The position numbers and the translations under genes were made by a program. The notes under the pieces were generated by a model that was given only the letters and a program-made list of their open reading frames with translations, did not search any database and had not been told where the DNA came from. A stretch of 64,000 nucleotides of DNA from NCBI GenBank assembly GCA_017979445.1, contig CM030714.1, positions 16,673,892 to 16,737,891 on the forward strand. Direction: 5' to 3'. The stretch comes from Akebia trifoliata (taxonomy: Eukaryota > Streptophyta > Magnoliopsida > Ranunculales > Lardizabalaceae). Positions 34,951 through 44,469 of the stretch are shown here, piece after piece (positions within the stretch are counted from its first letter, which is position 1; each line of letters begins with the position of its first letter).

Positions 34951-35376
34951 TTATATAAATGGTACAAAAAATATAATCAATTCATTGATATGTATTGGGT
35001 GACTAAAAAGAAAATAGATATGGACAATAGTAGTAATATGATTGTCTTCTTCACTAAGGAATTTATTGAATAATATATATATTAAATTTATCAATACCAA
35101 ATTGTATATAAAAAAAAAAAGTACTTTTTGCAATAGAAAGTAAGTAGTGATGGAATAAACAAGCAAATAAGGCATACAAACAGAAAATTGATACTTGAGT
35201 GTATTATTTAAAATAGTTTTGAAGTTGAGGCTCCCGGTAGGCACCTGCACTTGCTCTACGCTCCAATCATTAGTTTTCAAAAGAAAATTAAAAGTACCTG
35301 TATCATTTTCCATTAACTGATAAAAGAAGGCCCAAGGGACCAATTTGAAAACATAAGGTATTTTAATATTCACCAT
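34951..35376 (-). CDS. Unrecognised 141-residue reading frame
   Basis: An open frame on the minus strand in otherwise non-repetitive sequence. The first 55 residues have ordinary soluble-protein composition (PYVFKLVPWAFFYQLMEN, TNDWSVEQVQVPTGSLN), whereas the last 80 are very hydrophobic and low in complexity, as expected of translated AT-rich intron or intergenic DNA. A TAA lies four codons upstream of the ATG. A possible splice donor follows SLNF or lies at 'caggtac' (near 35300). It may be one exon of a gene, or chance. I do not recognise the family. Confidence 0.25.
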   Translation of the reverse strand: MVNIKIPYVFKLVPWAFFYQLMENDTGTFNFLLKTNDWSVEQVQVPTGSLNFKTILNNTLKYQFSVCMPYLLVYSITTYFLLQKVLFFFIYNLVLINLIYILFNKFLSEEDNHITTIVHIYFLFSHPIHINELIIFFVPFI

Positions 35377-35741
35377 AACGTCGTGTTATTCGAACGGGAC
35401 ATACTTGAAGTTGACCTCTTCAAAGATTTGTCCAATATTGAAGAGCCTTCAATTTATTGGAAAAAAAAAATCAGCAGTTTTTATTTTCTTATTTATTTTT
35501 ATTAAGATAAATGGGGGTTAAGCAGACCCCAACCAGAAAAAGAGAACTGCATTCTATTAACGTAGGTGAAGCAGCAGTAATCGCCCCATTTGTTGGAAAA
35601 AATCAACAGTTGACTCAGCAGCTATGGTCTCTAGTCAACGAAGGTGGGCGAAGGAGGTATAAACTAAAATAATCAGAAAAGGAAATTACTTAACACACTC
35701 ATTAAGTTTATCCACGAATGCGACCAAATATATATTCTAAA
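35377..35741. other. Spacer left of the Mutator-like MITE
   Basis: No gene seen. It includes the left target duplication of the MITE at 35733-35741. Confidence 0.5.
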
Positions 35742-36152
35742 GGATCCTGTAGTTTGGCATAATTCCATTTTGACCTCTTAATGTTTTGATAATTGCACTT
35801 ACCTCCCTTTTTACTAAGTGTTAAATTTCACATGTTATTCTACTATTTTACCCTCTTATTTTATATTTTTTTTATTAAAAAAATAGATTTTAAAACAAAA
35901 ATTAAAATGCCCCACTCTAAGCATTCATTGAATCCATTTTTTCAAAGGCATATTTTTATTTATAAATAAAAAAAAAGAACATTTTGAAAAGGGCAAGATG
36001 ATCTTTATAAAAGGAATTTAACTGTTAAGTTGACAACAATTTGACACTGAACACCTCAGATAATTATAGGGGAGGTACATGTAATTATCAAAATGTTAGA
36101 GTGTCAAAATGGAATTATGCCAAACTATAGGCCGTCAAAGTGTTATTTATCC
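35742..36152. mobile_element. Mutator-like MITE with 9-bp target duplication
   Basis: Long terminal inverted repeats: 'gtttggcataattccatttt' on the left is mirrored exactly on the right, and similarity extends over about 60 bp. The left end has lost about 17 bp relative to the right end ('ggataaataacactttgacgg' class terminus). The 9-bp 'tattctaaa' is duplicated exactly at 35733-35741 and 36153-36161. A 9-bp duplication with long inverted repeats is diagnostic of Mutator-like elements. 411 bp, non-coding. Confidence 0.9.
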
Positions 36153-36200
36153 TATTCTAAATTATTATTTTAGATTTTAAAAAAATATATATATTATTAC

Positions 36201-36614
36201 TAGGACTATCGATGGATTGGATCAAACCCGAAATTTGATCTGTTCTGATTTGATAACTTCAGGTCTAGATCAATGTTTTGGATTTCGATAAGGATCCGAT
36301 CCGATATCTTACTAGATTGGATCTGTATCAACCATGCCCGATCCAATAATATAAGAGAAAGCATATAAATTACATTATACATATGTTGAGATGTATGAAG
36401 TTTTATTTAGATTTTGTACATTAAATTGAGTTTGGCCCGATCCGATTATTAATCGATTAGATCCAAATCTTAATATTACGATCCGATAAAAACTCGATAC
36501 AATAAGTGTCTGATTAGATACTTATTGGATCATTCCCAGATCAGACCTGATACTTATTAGATGGGTACCAAATCAACCCCAATCCAACCTGGACCCAATC
36601 CATTGACAATCGTA
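36201..36614. mobile_element. Probable second hAT-like MITE
   Basis: Starts 'taggactatcgatggattgg' and ends, reversed, with 'tacgattgtcaatggattgg', a terminal inverted repeat with few mismatches. The interior is rich in 'gatccgatccgat' words, as in other plant hAT-type MITEs. Flanks 'attattac' and 'attgatag' agree at only about 5 of 8 positions, so the target duplication is uncertain. Element D is inserted directly beside it. Confidence 0.6.
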
Positions 36615-36623
36615 ATTGATAGT

Positions 36624-37133
36624 TGTGGAGGGGTAAATCCCCTAATAACGTGAGAAGGCGCTTGGGTCGGATGAATGCTTAGTAGATCAGGTGTTCTGGA
36701 TGCTCTCATTCCTGAACCATACTAGACCGGGTAAGATCCGAAAGAATAACCACCCAAGAGGATAATTAGCTTAGATCCCAGGAATCTCGAGATTTGAGCG
36801 CAATATTTTAGGAAAATCCCAGATTCCCAGGGATTTGGCATTGACTTCTTCAAAGAAGGAAATAAGATAAAAGGAAAGCGAGAAAAGAGGGAGGATAATT
36901 CTATAATGGGAGGAAGCCATATATGAAAAGGTACGCAATTCTAACGAGAGGAAGAGGAGAAAGAAATTCTGAATACTTTGTTTTGTTAAATCTAATTTTG
37001 GCATCGGACATTCTGTTTCACAGAGAAGAAAGTTAAGCCAAAAAGGGGAATTGTAGCATCAAGCTCCAAAAGAACTCAGACAAATATTGGAGTTCGGCAG
37101 TCGTTCATGTATTGGAGCAAATCGGCCTTTATA
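36624..37133 (+). repeat. Element D 5' LTR
   Basis: 510 bp, beginning 'tgtggaggggtaaatcccc' and ending 'ggcctttata'. It aligns with the split 3' LTR, including 'ttctggatgctctcattc' and 'gatccgaaagaataaccac'. Confidence 0.9.
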
Positions 37134-37153
37134 ATTGGCGTCGTCCGTGGGAA
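37134..37153 (+). other. Element D primer binding site
   Basis: Reads 'attggcgtcgtccgtgggaa', the PBS form common in plant Ty3/gypsy Tat-type elements, directly after the 5' LTR. Confidence 0.75.
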
Positions 37154-37199
37154 TAAAGGAAGAAACACGACAAACACATGGCCAACACTAAAAAATACT

Positions 37200-38587
37200 G
37201 GTATGAGAGTAGCAACCAGAGCGAACGCTGCAGGAATCGTAGGAGATGCCGAACGAGCAGTGGCAGCGGGGGAAAGGGATGAAGGGTATGAGTAGGTCGA
37301 TCAAGACAATTTGCCTGCACTAGGCATCCAATAGTTACTAGCACAGATCAGGGGAGATTTGCATCGAAACTTGGACTGTCAATCAAAGGAAATCCGAGAA
37401 CTGAGAAGGGAGAACGAGTGCTTGAGGCAGTAGAGGGGAGAAAAATTGAGAAACCATTGAGAAACTAACAGAAAAGGAAGCTAGTATTCTGGAGACCATG
37501 ATCTCGACACAAGGAGGGAAGGAAATCGGGTAGTCACGGAACCAGGCGCTCCTCTGAATCCTCTCACCATAGGGGAGGTGGAGGATATGCTCAAGTGCAG
37601 AGAGGAAGATGCCGCGAAGAGAGGACAAGTTGGGAAACTTGCTCAGTCGGTTGTCAAAAATCTGATGACTTCCCTATTCTCTACTGTGATAAAAATTGTA
37701 ATACCGCCAAGGAAGTTCCACATGCCAAAGTTCTACTCCTTCGATGGGAAGAAAGATCTTGTAGAACATGTTATGCATTACAGAAACATGATGATCTTGC
37801 ATAAAGGAGACGACGCGTTGATCTGCAAATTGTTCCCTTCCATCCTTCGGTCAAGAGCACTTTCCTGATTCTAGGGTCTACCATTAGGGACGATCGGAAG
37901 TTTCCAACAACTAGAAGAAATGTTCATGGCCCAGTACATTCATAATAGAAGAAAGAAAGTCAGAATCAATGTCCTATTTTATTTGCGAAAGGAAGAAAAA
38001 GAGAGTGTTCGGGATTTCACGGCTCGGTTCAGGAGCCAGCTTCATTCGGTGGAGAACCCAGATGATAGCATGGTTGTTCAGGCATATGTGAACATGATCA
38101 TACCAGGGACCAGGTTACACGAAGAGCTAGTGACAAACCCTTTAGAAAGGATGGAAGATCTTTATGTGGTGGTCGAAAAATTCATTACCTTAGAGGAAAA
38201 TCTGAAAAGTAAGTCTAGAGAAGCTCTAGTAATGTCAAGCACAGTGCCACTAGCAAGCGCGAATCAGGAGAAAAGGAGAAAAGAGGTAGACATGGGACCA
38301 GAAAGAAAGAAAGCAAGGGAACACTCAAGCCGGAGTACATGGAATTCAAAGAGAGTCTTGACTCCTTTGATGATGAGACCTTTGAAGATATTGAGGCACA
38401 TCCGGAAAGATCCAAGCTTCAAACTAGCACCTTTAAATTACAGGGTATGCTTTATTGCGAGTATCACAAGGCGGAAGATCACCCGACCGATAGCTGCTGG
38501 AAACTGAAGCATGTCATTCAAGACATGATCGATATGGGAAAACTCAGAAGGTATGCAGCGATGCCTACAGAAGAACCGAGGAGGTGA
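37200..38587 (+). pseudogene. Element D gag
   Basis: The N-terminal part (from about 37200) is charged and followed by the gag core. FYSFDGKKDLVEHVMHYRN and FMAQYIHNRRKKVRINVL bracket it, and KEEKESVRDFTARFRSQL (about 38000) is the usual major homology-like block. The frame 37920-38507 is open for 195 residues. After a frame change near 38340 the C-terminus shows CEYHKAEDHPTDSC, a variant knuckle with C-X2-H-X4-H-X4-C spacing, then KLKHVIQDMIDMGKL. Several TAG stops occur, for example before 37300 and near 37868. Confidence 0.8.
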
Positions 38588-38639
38588 GATTTGCCACCCC
38601 CTCCTCCACGAGGACTTCCAGCTCAGGATGAGAAAAGTC

Positions 38640-39240
38640 GGAGGCTGGTGAATACAATAGTGGTGGAATTAACGACAGATAAATCGTCTGGAGTTTTGCA
38701 TCGCTCAAAAATCAGTAGAGCACAGCACAATCGAGAAGACTACCAAGTAACAGAAGGAGTCAAGGTGGCTTGGGTACCATAATCGATATGGGGAGACAGG
38801 GCGACGATGTTCACCCCGAAGATTTGGAGAGGGTACTCACAACGACGCTTTGGTAGTTACCCTAGAGGTAGGTCTGGTTGATTTGAAAAGGATACTCATC
38901 GATGAAGGGAATGCAGTCGATATCTTATTTTTATCAGTTGCTGAGCGTATGGTCATGCTCAGAGGGATAGGGGCAATCCGAGATCAGTGTTTACGGATTT
39001 AACGGAAACTTTGTGACTTCCACAAAAGAAATTCCCCTGCCCATATCGGCTGATTCGAAAGTTATCATGACCAGATTCGTTGTAGTCAATTCTTACTCAG
39101 CGTATAATGCCATCCTCGGAAGAAAATGGATGCACTCAATGCAAGCCGTACCCTCTATGCTTCATCAAGTTATGTGCTTTCCAACCCTGCAGGGGCCCAT
39201 AGAGGTTCGTGGAGATCAGTATATGACTTGACAATGTTTT
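38640..39240 (+). pseudogene. Element D protease
   Basis: At about 38890-38930 one frame reads ILIDEGNAVDILF, aligned with the retropepsin active site. The middle residue of the usual D-S/T-G is now Glu, so it would probably be inactive. In the next frame, FNGNFVTSTKEIPLPI and YNAILGRKWMHSMQAV (39000-39140) complete the domain. Two frame changes separate the pieces. Confidence 0.7.
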
Positions 39241-39399
39241 ACTTGCGTGGTTAAAGATGGAAAAAAGAAAGAACATCAGGAGAATATCAAAGAGGTAAAA
39301 AATGACTCCACCAACCCTGAAAAGTAATAGCAATTACAGAATTCCCAACATATAGGTCGGGTGTCCATGGTGGAGCAAGTAGTGGAAGCCGATTTGGGA

Positions 39400-40371
39400 G
39401 GAGATGGTACGCATCTGACCTTCATTAGGTCAGAAATGATGAAAGAGGAAGCAGACAACATGATTGAATTCTTGAAAATGAATAAAGATGTTTTTGCCTG
39501 GTCGTTATAAGATATGCCCGGTATTGATCCACAGGTAGCATGCCACTAGTTTCATGTGGATCCTAACGCCTGACCTGTCCAATAGAAACCTCAAAGGTTA
39601 GCTCCAAGGTTGAGACAAGCTGTGAATGAGGAAGTGGCCAAGCTTCTAAAGGTCAGATTCATAAGAGAAGTACAGTTCACTACATAGATTGCAAACATAG
39701 TGGCAGTACCCAAACAGGATGGACGGGTAAGGGTGTGTATCGATTTCACTAATCTAAACTAGGCATGCCTGAAGGATGGATTTTCTTTCCCTATGATAGA
39801 TCACTTGGTAGATGCAATGGCAGGGCACAAAAGACTCTCATTTATGGACGGATATTTGGGTAATAATCAAATCCTGTTGTCCCCTGAAGATCAGGAGAAA
39901 ACCACTTTTATCACTGAGCAAGGTTTATTCTGCCATATTGTAATGTCGTTCAGGTTAAAAAATGTCGGGGCCATGTATTAGAGGCAAGTCATGAAGATGT
40001 TCGAGGATAAACTAGGGGATACTATGGAAGTTTATATTGATGACATGCCGGTGAAAAGCAAGCGGGCAGAAGATCATATGGCTCATCTGGAAGACATGTT
40101 CGCTCGCCTAAGAAAGTATTAAATGCGCCTCAACCCAAAGAAATGTGCATTCGGAGTATATTCTAAAAAATTCCTGGCGTACATGGTTACAAGGAGAGGA
40201 ATAGAAGCCAACCTAGGCCAGATAAGGGCGCTAACAAAAATGGCCTCACCGTCTAACGTAAAACAAGTGCAATAGCTAATAGGAAGAATAGCTACGCTCA
40301 ACAGATTCATATCTAGGTTATCAGATAAATGTACGCTCCTGTTTTCATTACTCAAGAAGGGACCAAGGTTT
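39400..40371 (+). pseudogene. Element D reverse transcriptase
   Basis: A single frame covers RT with only in-frame stops. Motifs in order are VNEEVAKLLKVRFIREVQF, RVRVCIDFTNLN, IDHLVDAMAGHKRLSFMDG, EKTTFITEQGLF, the catalytic EVYIDDMPVKSK (about 40030), RLNPKKCAFGV and GRIATLNRFISR. The YIDD box is intact. At least five stops (mostly TAG) fall at positions where Gln, Trp or Lys is usual, so the gene is dead, although the surrounding residues are well kept. Confidence 0.9.
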
Positions 40372-40915
40372 GTGTGGCCAGAAGAATGTGAGAAGGCATT
40401 TCAGAACCTGAAGGCGTATCTTGAGTCGCCTCCCATTTTGAGCAGACCAAAAGACGACGAAACCTTGGGGATGTACCTGGCTGCATCACCAATGGCAATA
40501 CGTTCCATATTCTTCAGGACAAAGGGGAAGAAAGAGTTACCTAATTACTTCATGAGTAAGACATTGGGAGCCTCGGAAGAAAGTACAATTGGACGAAAAA
40601 AATCGGCCTCGCCTTAGTATACTAGTCATAGAAGCTCAGGCCTTATTTTCAAGCTCATAGGGTTAGAATAATTACAGATTATCCAATACGAGAGGTATTA
40701 CATAGATCAGAAAAATCCAGGAGGATAACCAAGTGGATTGTCACACTAAGAGAATTCGACCTTATCTTTGAGTTAAGAAACACACAAAAGGGGCAAGTAG
40801 TTGCTGACCTCCTTGCCAATTTTCCTGTTGAAGACCCATATTGGGAGGAAGAAGAAGAGGTGAACCTACCTGAGAAAGACGTACCCGATCTAATGAACCT
40901 AGAGACAGGGTGGAG
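40372..40915 (+). pseudogene. Element D RNase H
   Basis: Directly continues RT with FVWPEECEKAFQNLKAYL, PPILSRPKDDETLGMYLAAS and FRTKGKKELPNYFMSKTL, the gypsy RNase H N-terminal pattern. After a stop and frame change, EFDLIFELRN-type residues lie near 40755-40785 and GQVVADLLANF near 40793-40830, the typical end of the domain. Confidence 0.8.
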
Positions 40916-41400
40916 ACTATTCACGGATGGTCAGGAGTAGGGATGGTGATAGTCACTCCTAGTAATGACCGACTAGAGAAAATGGTGAAGTTAAGGTTTG
41001 AAGCGTCAAATAATGAAGTAGAGTATGAGGTGGTTCTCGGTGGGTTGAAAATGGCTCGAGATTTAAAGATAAGAGAATTGTAGATTTACTCAGACTCCCA
41101 GCTTGTAGTTAAACAATGCGGAGGAACATTCCAAGTGAAAGATGAGAAAATGGCAAAATACATAGAACTTATCCAGAAGGAAATGGCAGGATTTGATAAA
41201 GTAATGATTTTTAGGATATTTCAGGATGACAATCACCACACCGATTCGCTAGCATACATAGCATCTATGCTCGGAGAGTCAAAGGTTCAGACAATACCGA
41301 TGAAATTCCAAGCTTGGGCAAACATTGACTTGGAAAGGGAGGAATGTTGTATGTCAGCTGATTCCAGTCCTAGTTGATGGAGAAGATAATGAATTTTCTC
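40916..41400 (+). pseudogene. Element D second RNase H-like domain
   Basis: Starts FTDG near 40921, then FEASNNEVEYEVVLGGLKMA near 41000-41060 and YSDSQLVVKQCGG near 41090-41125. It continues in the open frame at 41135-41377 with NHHTDSLAYIASML. The spaced Asp, Glu and Asp residues match the additional RNase H domain of Tat-lineage elements, which sits between RT-RNase H and integrase exactly as here. Confidence 0.8.
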
Positions 41401-42610
41401 AGGTCAGGAGTAGTCCCCGAGGATAAGAAAGCAACTTGGAAATTGAAAAGGAAAGTAGGGCGATTCATATTCATAGAAGGAGATTTATTTCAGATGTCGT
41501 ATGGAGGACCTCACCTGAGGTGTGTGAATCGGAGAGAAGCATAGTTGATCCTCACGGAGATACACGAAGGGATATATGGAAATCATGTAGGAGGAAGATT
41601 GCTAGCACACGAAGCCCTCACGCAATGATACTACTGGCCCTATATGCAGGAGGATGCCAAGAAGTACGCACAGAAGTATGACAAGTGCCGAAGACATGCC
41701 TTCATGATACGATAACCCTCGGAAGAACTACACCTGATCAGTAGCCCCTAACCCTTCGCCATATGGGGGTTAGACATTATGGGGCCATACCCTCGTGAAA
41801 CTAGAAAAAGGGAGGTTTTACTAATCGGAGCCGATTATTTCACAAAATGGATAGAAGCTGTCCTGCTAGTCAGAGTCCGAGATGGAGAGGTAGTAAAATT
41901 CCTTTGGGAACACATAATCACCAAGTTTGGGATACCCTATGCCATTATAACTGAAAATGGCAAACAGTTCAAGGGCAAGTAGGTCCTCGCTTACTGTCAG
42001 AAATATGGAATTGGTTGTTTGAGTTCATCTCCGAGATATCCTCAGGGAAACGGTCAGGCAGAAGCCTCTAACAAAGCTATATTGTAGAATCTGAAGAAAA
42101 AGTTAGACGAGAAGAAGGGTCTGTAGGCTGATGAGTTTCACAGCGTGCTCTGGGCGCATCGAAGTATGGCACAAAGAGGAATAGGAGTTTCCCCATTCGC
42201 CCTGACCTACAGAACAGAAGCAGTTATCCCAATTGAAATTCAAGTACCAACAAGCCAAACCCAAACTGCATGTGACTCGGTCAATGAAGAATTGGTGGCT
42301 CGGAATTTAGACTAGATGGATGAGACACATGAAAGGGTACTAGAAAGACTTGGAAGATATCATCAAGAATTAAAAAGATGTTACAATCGAAAGATGTGCA
42401 GGAGAGTGTTCAAACTAGGAGACCTTGTGCTAAGGAAAGTCTTCCAGAATACGCAATTGCCCAATAGTGGGAAACTCAGAGAAAGTTGGGAAGGTCCATA
42501 TCTGGTTGATAAGGTCAGACAAGCATGAATGTACTATTTGAAGACAATGGCTGGGGATTTGATCAACTCGTCATGGAATGCCTTCAACCTTAAAAAATAT
42601 TTTCAATAGA
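41401..42610 (+). pseudogene. Element D integrase
   Basis: The zinc domain shows EIHEGIYGNHVGG with AHEALTQ and a downstream KYDKCRRH, where one expected Cys is Tyr. The catalytic core reads GADYFTKWIEA (first Asp), YAIITENGKQF (second acidic residue is Glu where Asp is usual) and [12 protein letters not shown] (third Glu). The C-terminal region has SPFALTYRTEAVIPIEI and FKLGDLVLRKVFQNT, ending with KLRESWEGPYLV. Stops are mainly TAG. No chromodomain follows. The Asp-to-Glu change would probably have abolished activity even in an open frame. Confidence 0.85.
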
Positions 42611-42748
42611 AATGGTAGGTAGAGTCTATGTTTCCATCTTTTCATTTGATTATTTGAAATAGCATGAAATAAATGGCATTCCACTTTATCCAATTCCTTG
42701 TTAACCATCTAAATTCTTTTGTGACTAAATGGTGGTTATTCGTATTGG

Positions 42749-43970
42749 TGCTATCGTTCTTCTTGCCACCAAAGTTAATATTAATCTTACTTTTACCTTA
42801 CTTGTGGGACAAGTAGGGAATCGAACCCAAGAGAAATGGGGAGTAGAGTTAAGCTAAGAGGATAAAATTCATCTCAACCAAATGGGATTAAAACTATTTT
42901 TTTCCTTTTCATGGATTTTTGAACTTATCAAGAAAATTTAAAGTTGCTGAAAAATGAACCAAAGTAAATGAAGTTAAAAGCAAGTAAACTTATGAAATTA
43001 AAACACCACTGGATGTAGATTTACCTAGAACATGTTAATGAACAACTCCTAGTCTCTAACCTTTTTATAACTCAATCGTAAGGACTTGGTGTTAGCTTCT
43101 TAGATCGAAAAGTTTAGCAAATGGAATCGAATGAGGGAACATAAACAAAGTAGAATTCCTTGAACTTCCTACTACCAACTATTTATTTTAAGCATACTTT
43201 ATCTTGATTTAATCTAAGCATAAAGTATCTATATTAAGAATAAAAAGTGTAGGAAATCTTAAAGAGAACTCATGAACATTTTAGATAAAAGAAATATATG
43301 AAACTAGAAACAACACAAGAACTTATTCTAGGCTTTTCCACTTTCCAATGGAGGGGAGCTTAGCCTAATATCATCGCAAGAGAGGGAAGATAAGATATGA
43401 AAGAACTTTTCTTCATTTCATTGGAAAAACTTACAAATTCTTTTTCTTCTACTTATTACAAGACTATTTAGCTAAAAATAAAATAAATTATTAGAAGATA
43501 AAAATATAAAAATATAAGAGAAGAGGCTAAGAGTCTTAGATTAAAAGAGTCTTGGATGAGAGAACTAAGAGGGACTTTCTCTAGAGATTGAGGTCCTATT
43601 TATAGAGAAAAATGTGTGTAGAAGAGTCCAAAAATAGCCTCCACTTTTCTTTGCACAAAAGGACAAAAGAGGATAACATAAGTTAAAGATTAGGGCATTC
43701 CAAAGGATTAAGATAATCCAAAAGTGGGCCCAAATACTTTTGCTTCTAGATTTAGACTCCCAAAATGCTAATTTTCTGCATAAGAACACATGTAATTAGA
43801 TTTATAAAATTATTTATGTATAATTAAGCCTAATTATCATCTAATAACATGCAACATAATGTTTCGAGGCTTATCATGATTATTACCTTAATATGGAGAA
43901 ATAGGAAAAAAAAATTAAGATAAATATCCGGGAAATGTGCATATAATTAAGTGTTTAGAGACACTCACCA
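42749..43970 (-). mobile_element. Family-A solo LTR (A3) inside element D
   Basis: 1222 bp aligning with the A1 and A2 LTRs, from 'tgctatcgttcttcttgcc' to 'gagacactcacca'. The flanks 'attgg' (42744-42748) and 'atttg' (43971-43975) match at four of five bases. No internal sequence, PBS or second LTR is present, so it arose by LTR-LTR recombination. It lies between integrase and the tandem array of element D. Confidence 0.9.
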
Positions 43971-43978
43971 ATTTGTTT

Positions 43979-44290
43979 GACCCGTGTGTCATTCTATGAG
44001 GTGAGTAGCACGAAAACATAATAAGGTCGGTTCCTACTGTGGATCAGTGTGTCACTCTATGAGGTGAGTGGCACGAAACCCTAATAAGGTTGATTCCCTT
44101 TGTGGACCCGTGTGTCATTCTATGAGGTGAGAGGCACGAAATCCTAATAAGGTCAGTTCTCTCTGTTAACCCGTGTGTCACTCTATAAAGTGAGTGGCAC
44201 GGAACCCTAATAAGGTTGGTTCCTCTACAGTTCCATGGGCCCGAAAGTCATTCTATGATACGAGTAACACATAATCTCATTATAGTTTTC
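43979..44290. repeat. Tandem array of about 63 bp, four to five copies (element D)
   Basis: The unit is marked by 'gtgtgtcattctatgaggtg', 'ggcacgaa' and 'cctaataaggt'. Marks near 43984, 44047, 44110 and 44173 give a 63-bp period; a fifth, degenerate copy follows. It occupies the same place as the array in element C. Confidence 0.9.
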
Positions 44291-44469
44291 CCTTTGAGAT
44301 CCGAATGTTTCATCATCAGGAGAATGACATGAAACTTGATTGTCACCCCATAAGGTGAGTAGAATGAATAAAGACAAGAAAAAATGATCGGTAAATAATA
44401 TAAACAGAATATAAACTTCCATAGATGTAATGAAGATTACATAAGAAGGAAAAGAAAACGTTACAAAGG

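Noticed and set aside
44225..44422. 65-residue minus-strand frame.
   Set aside because: It overlaps the end of the 63-bp array and adjacent low-complexity sequence of element D; no domain.
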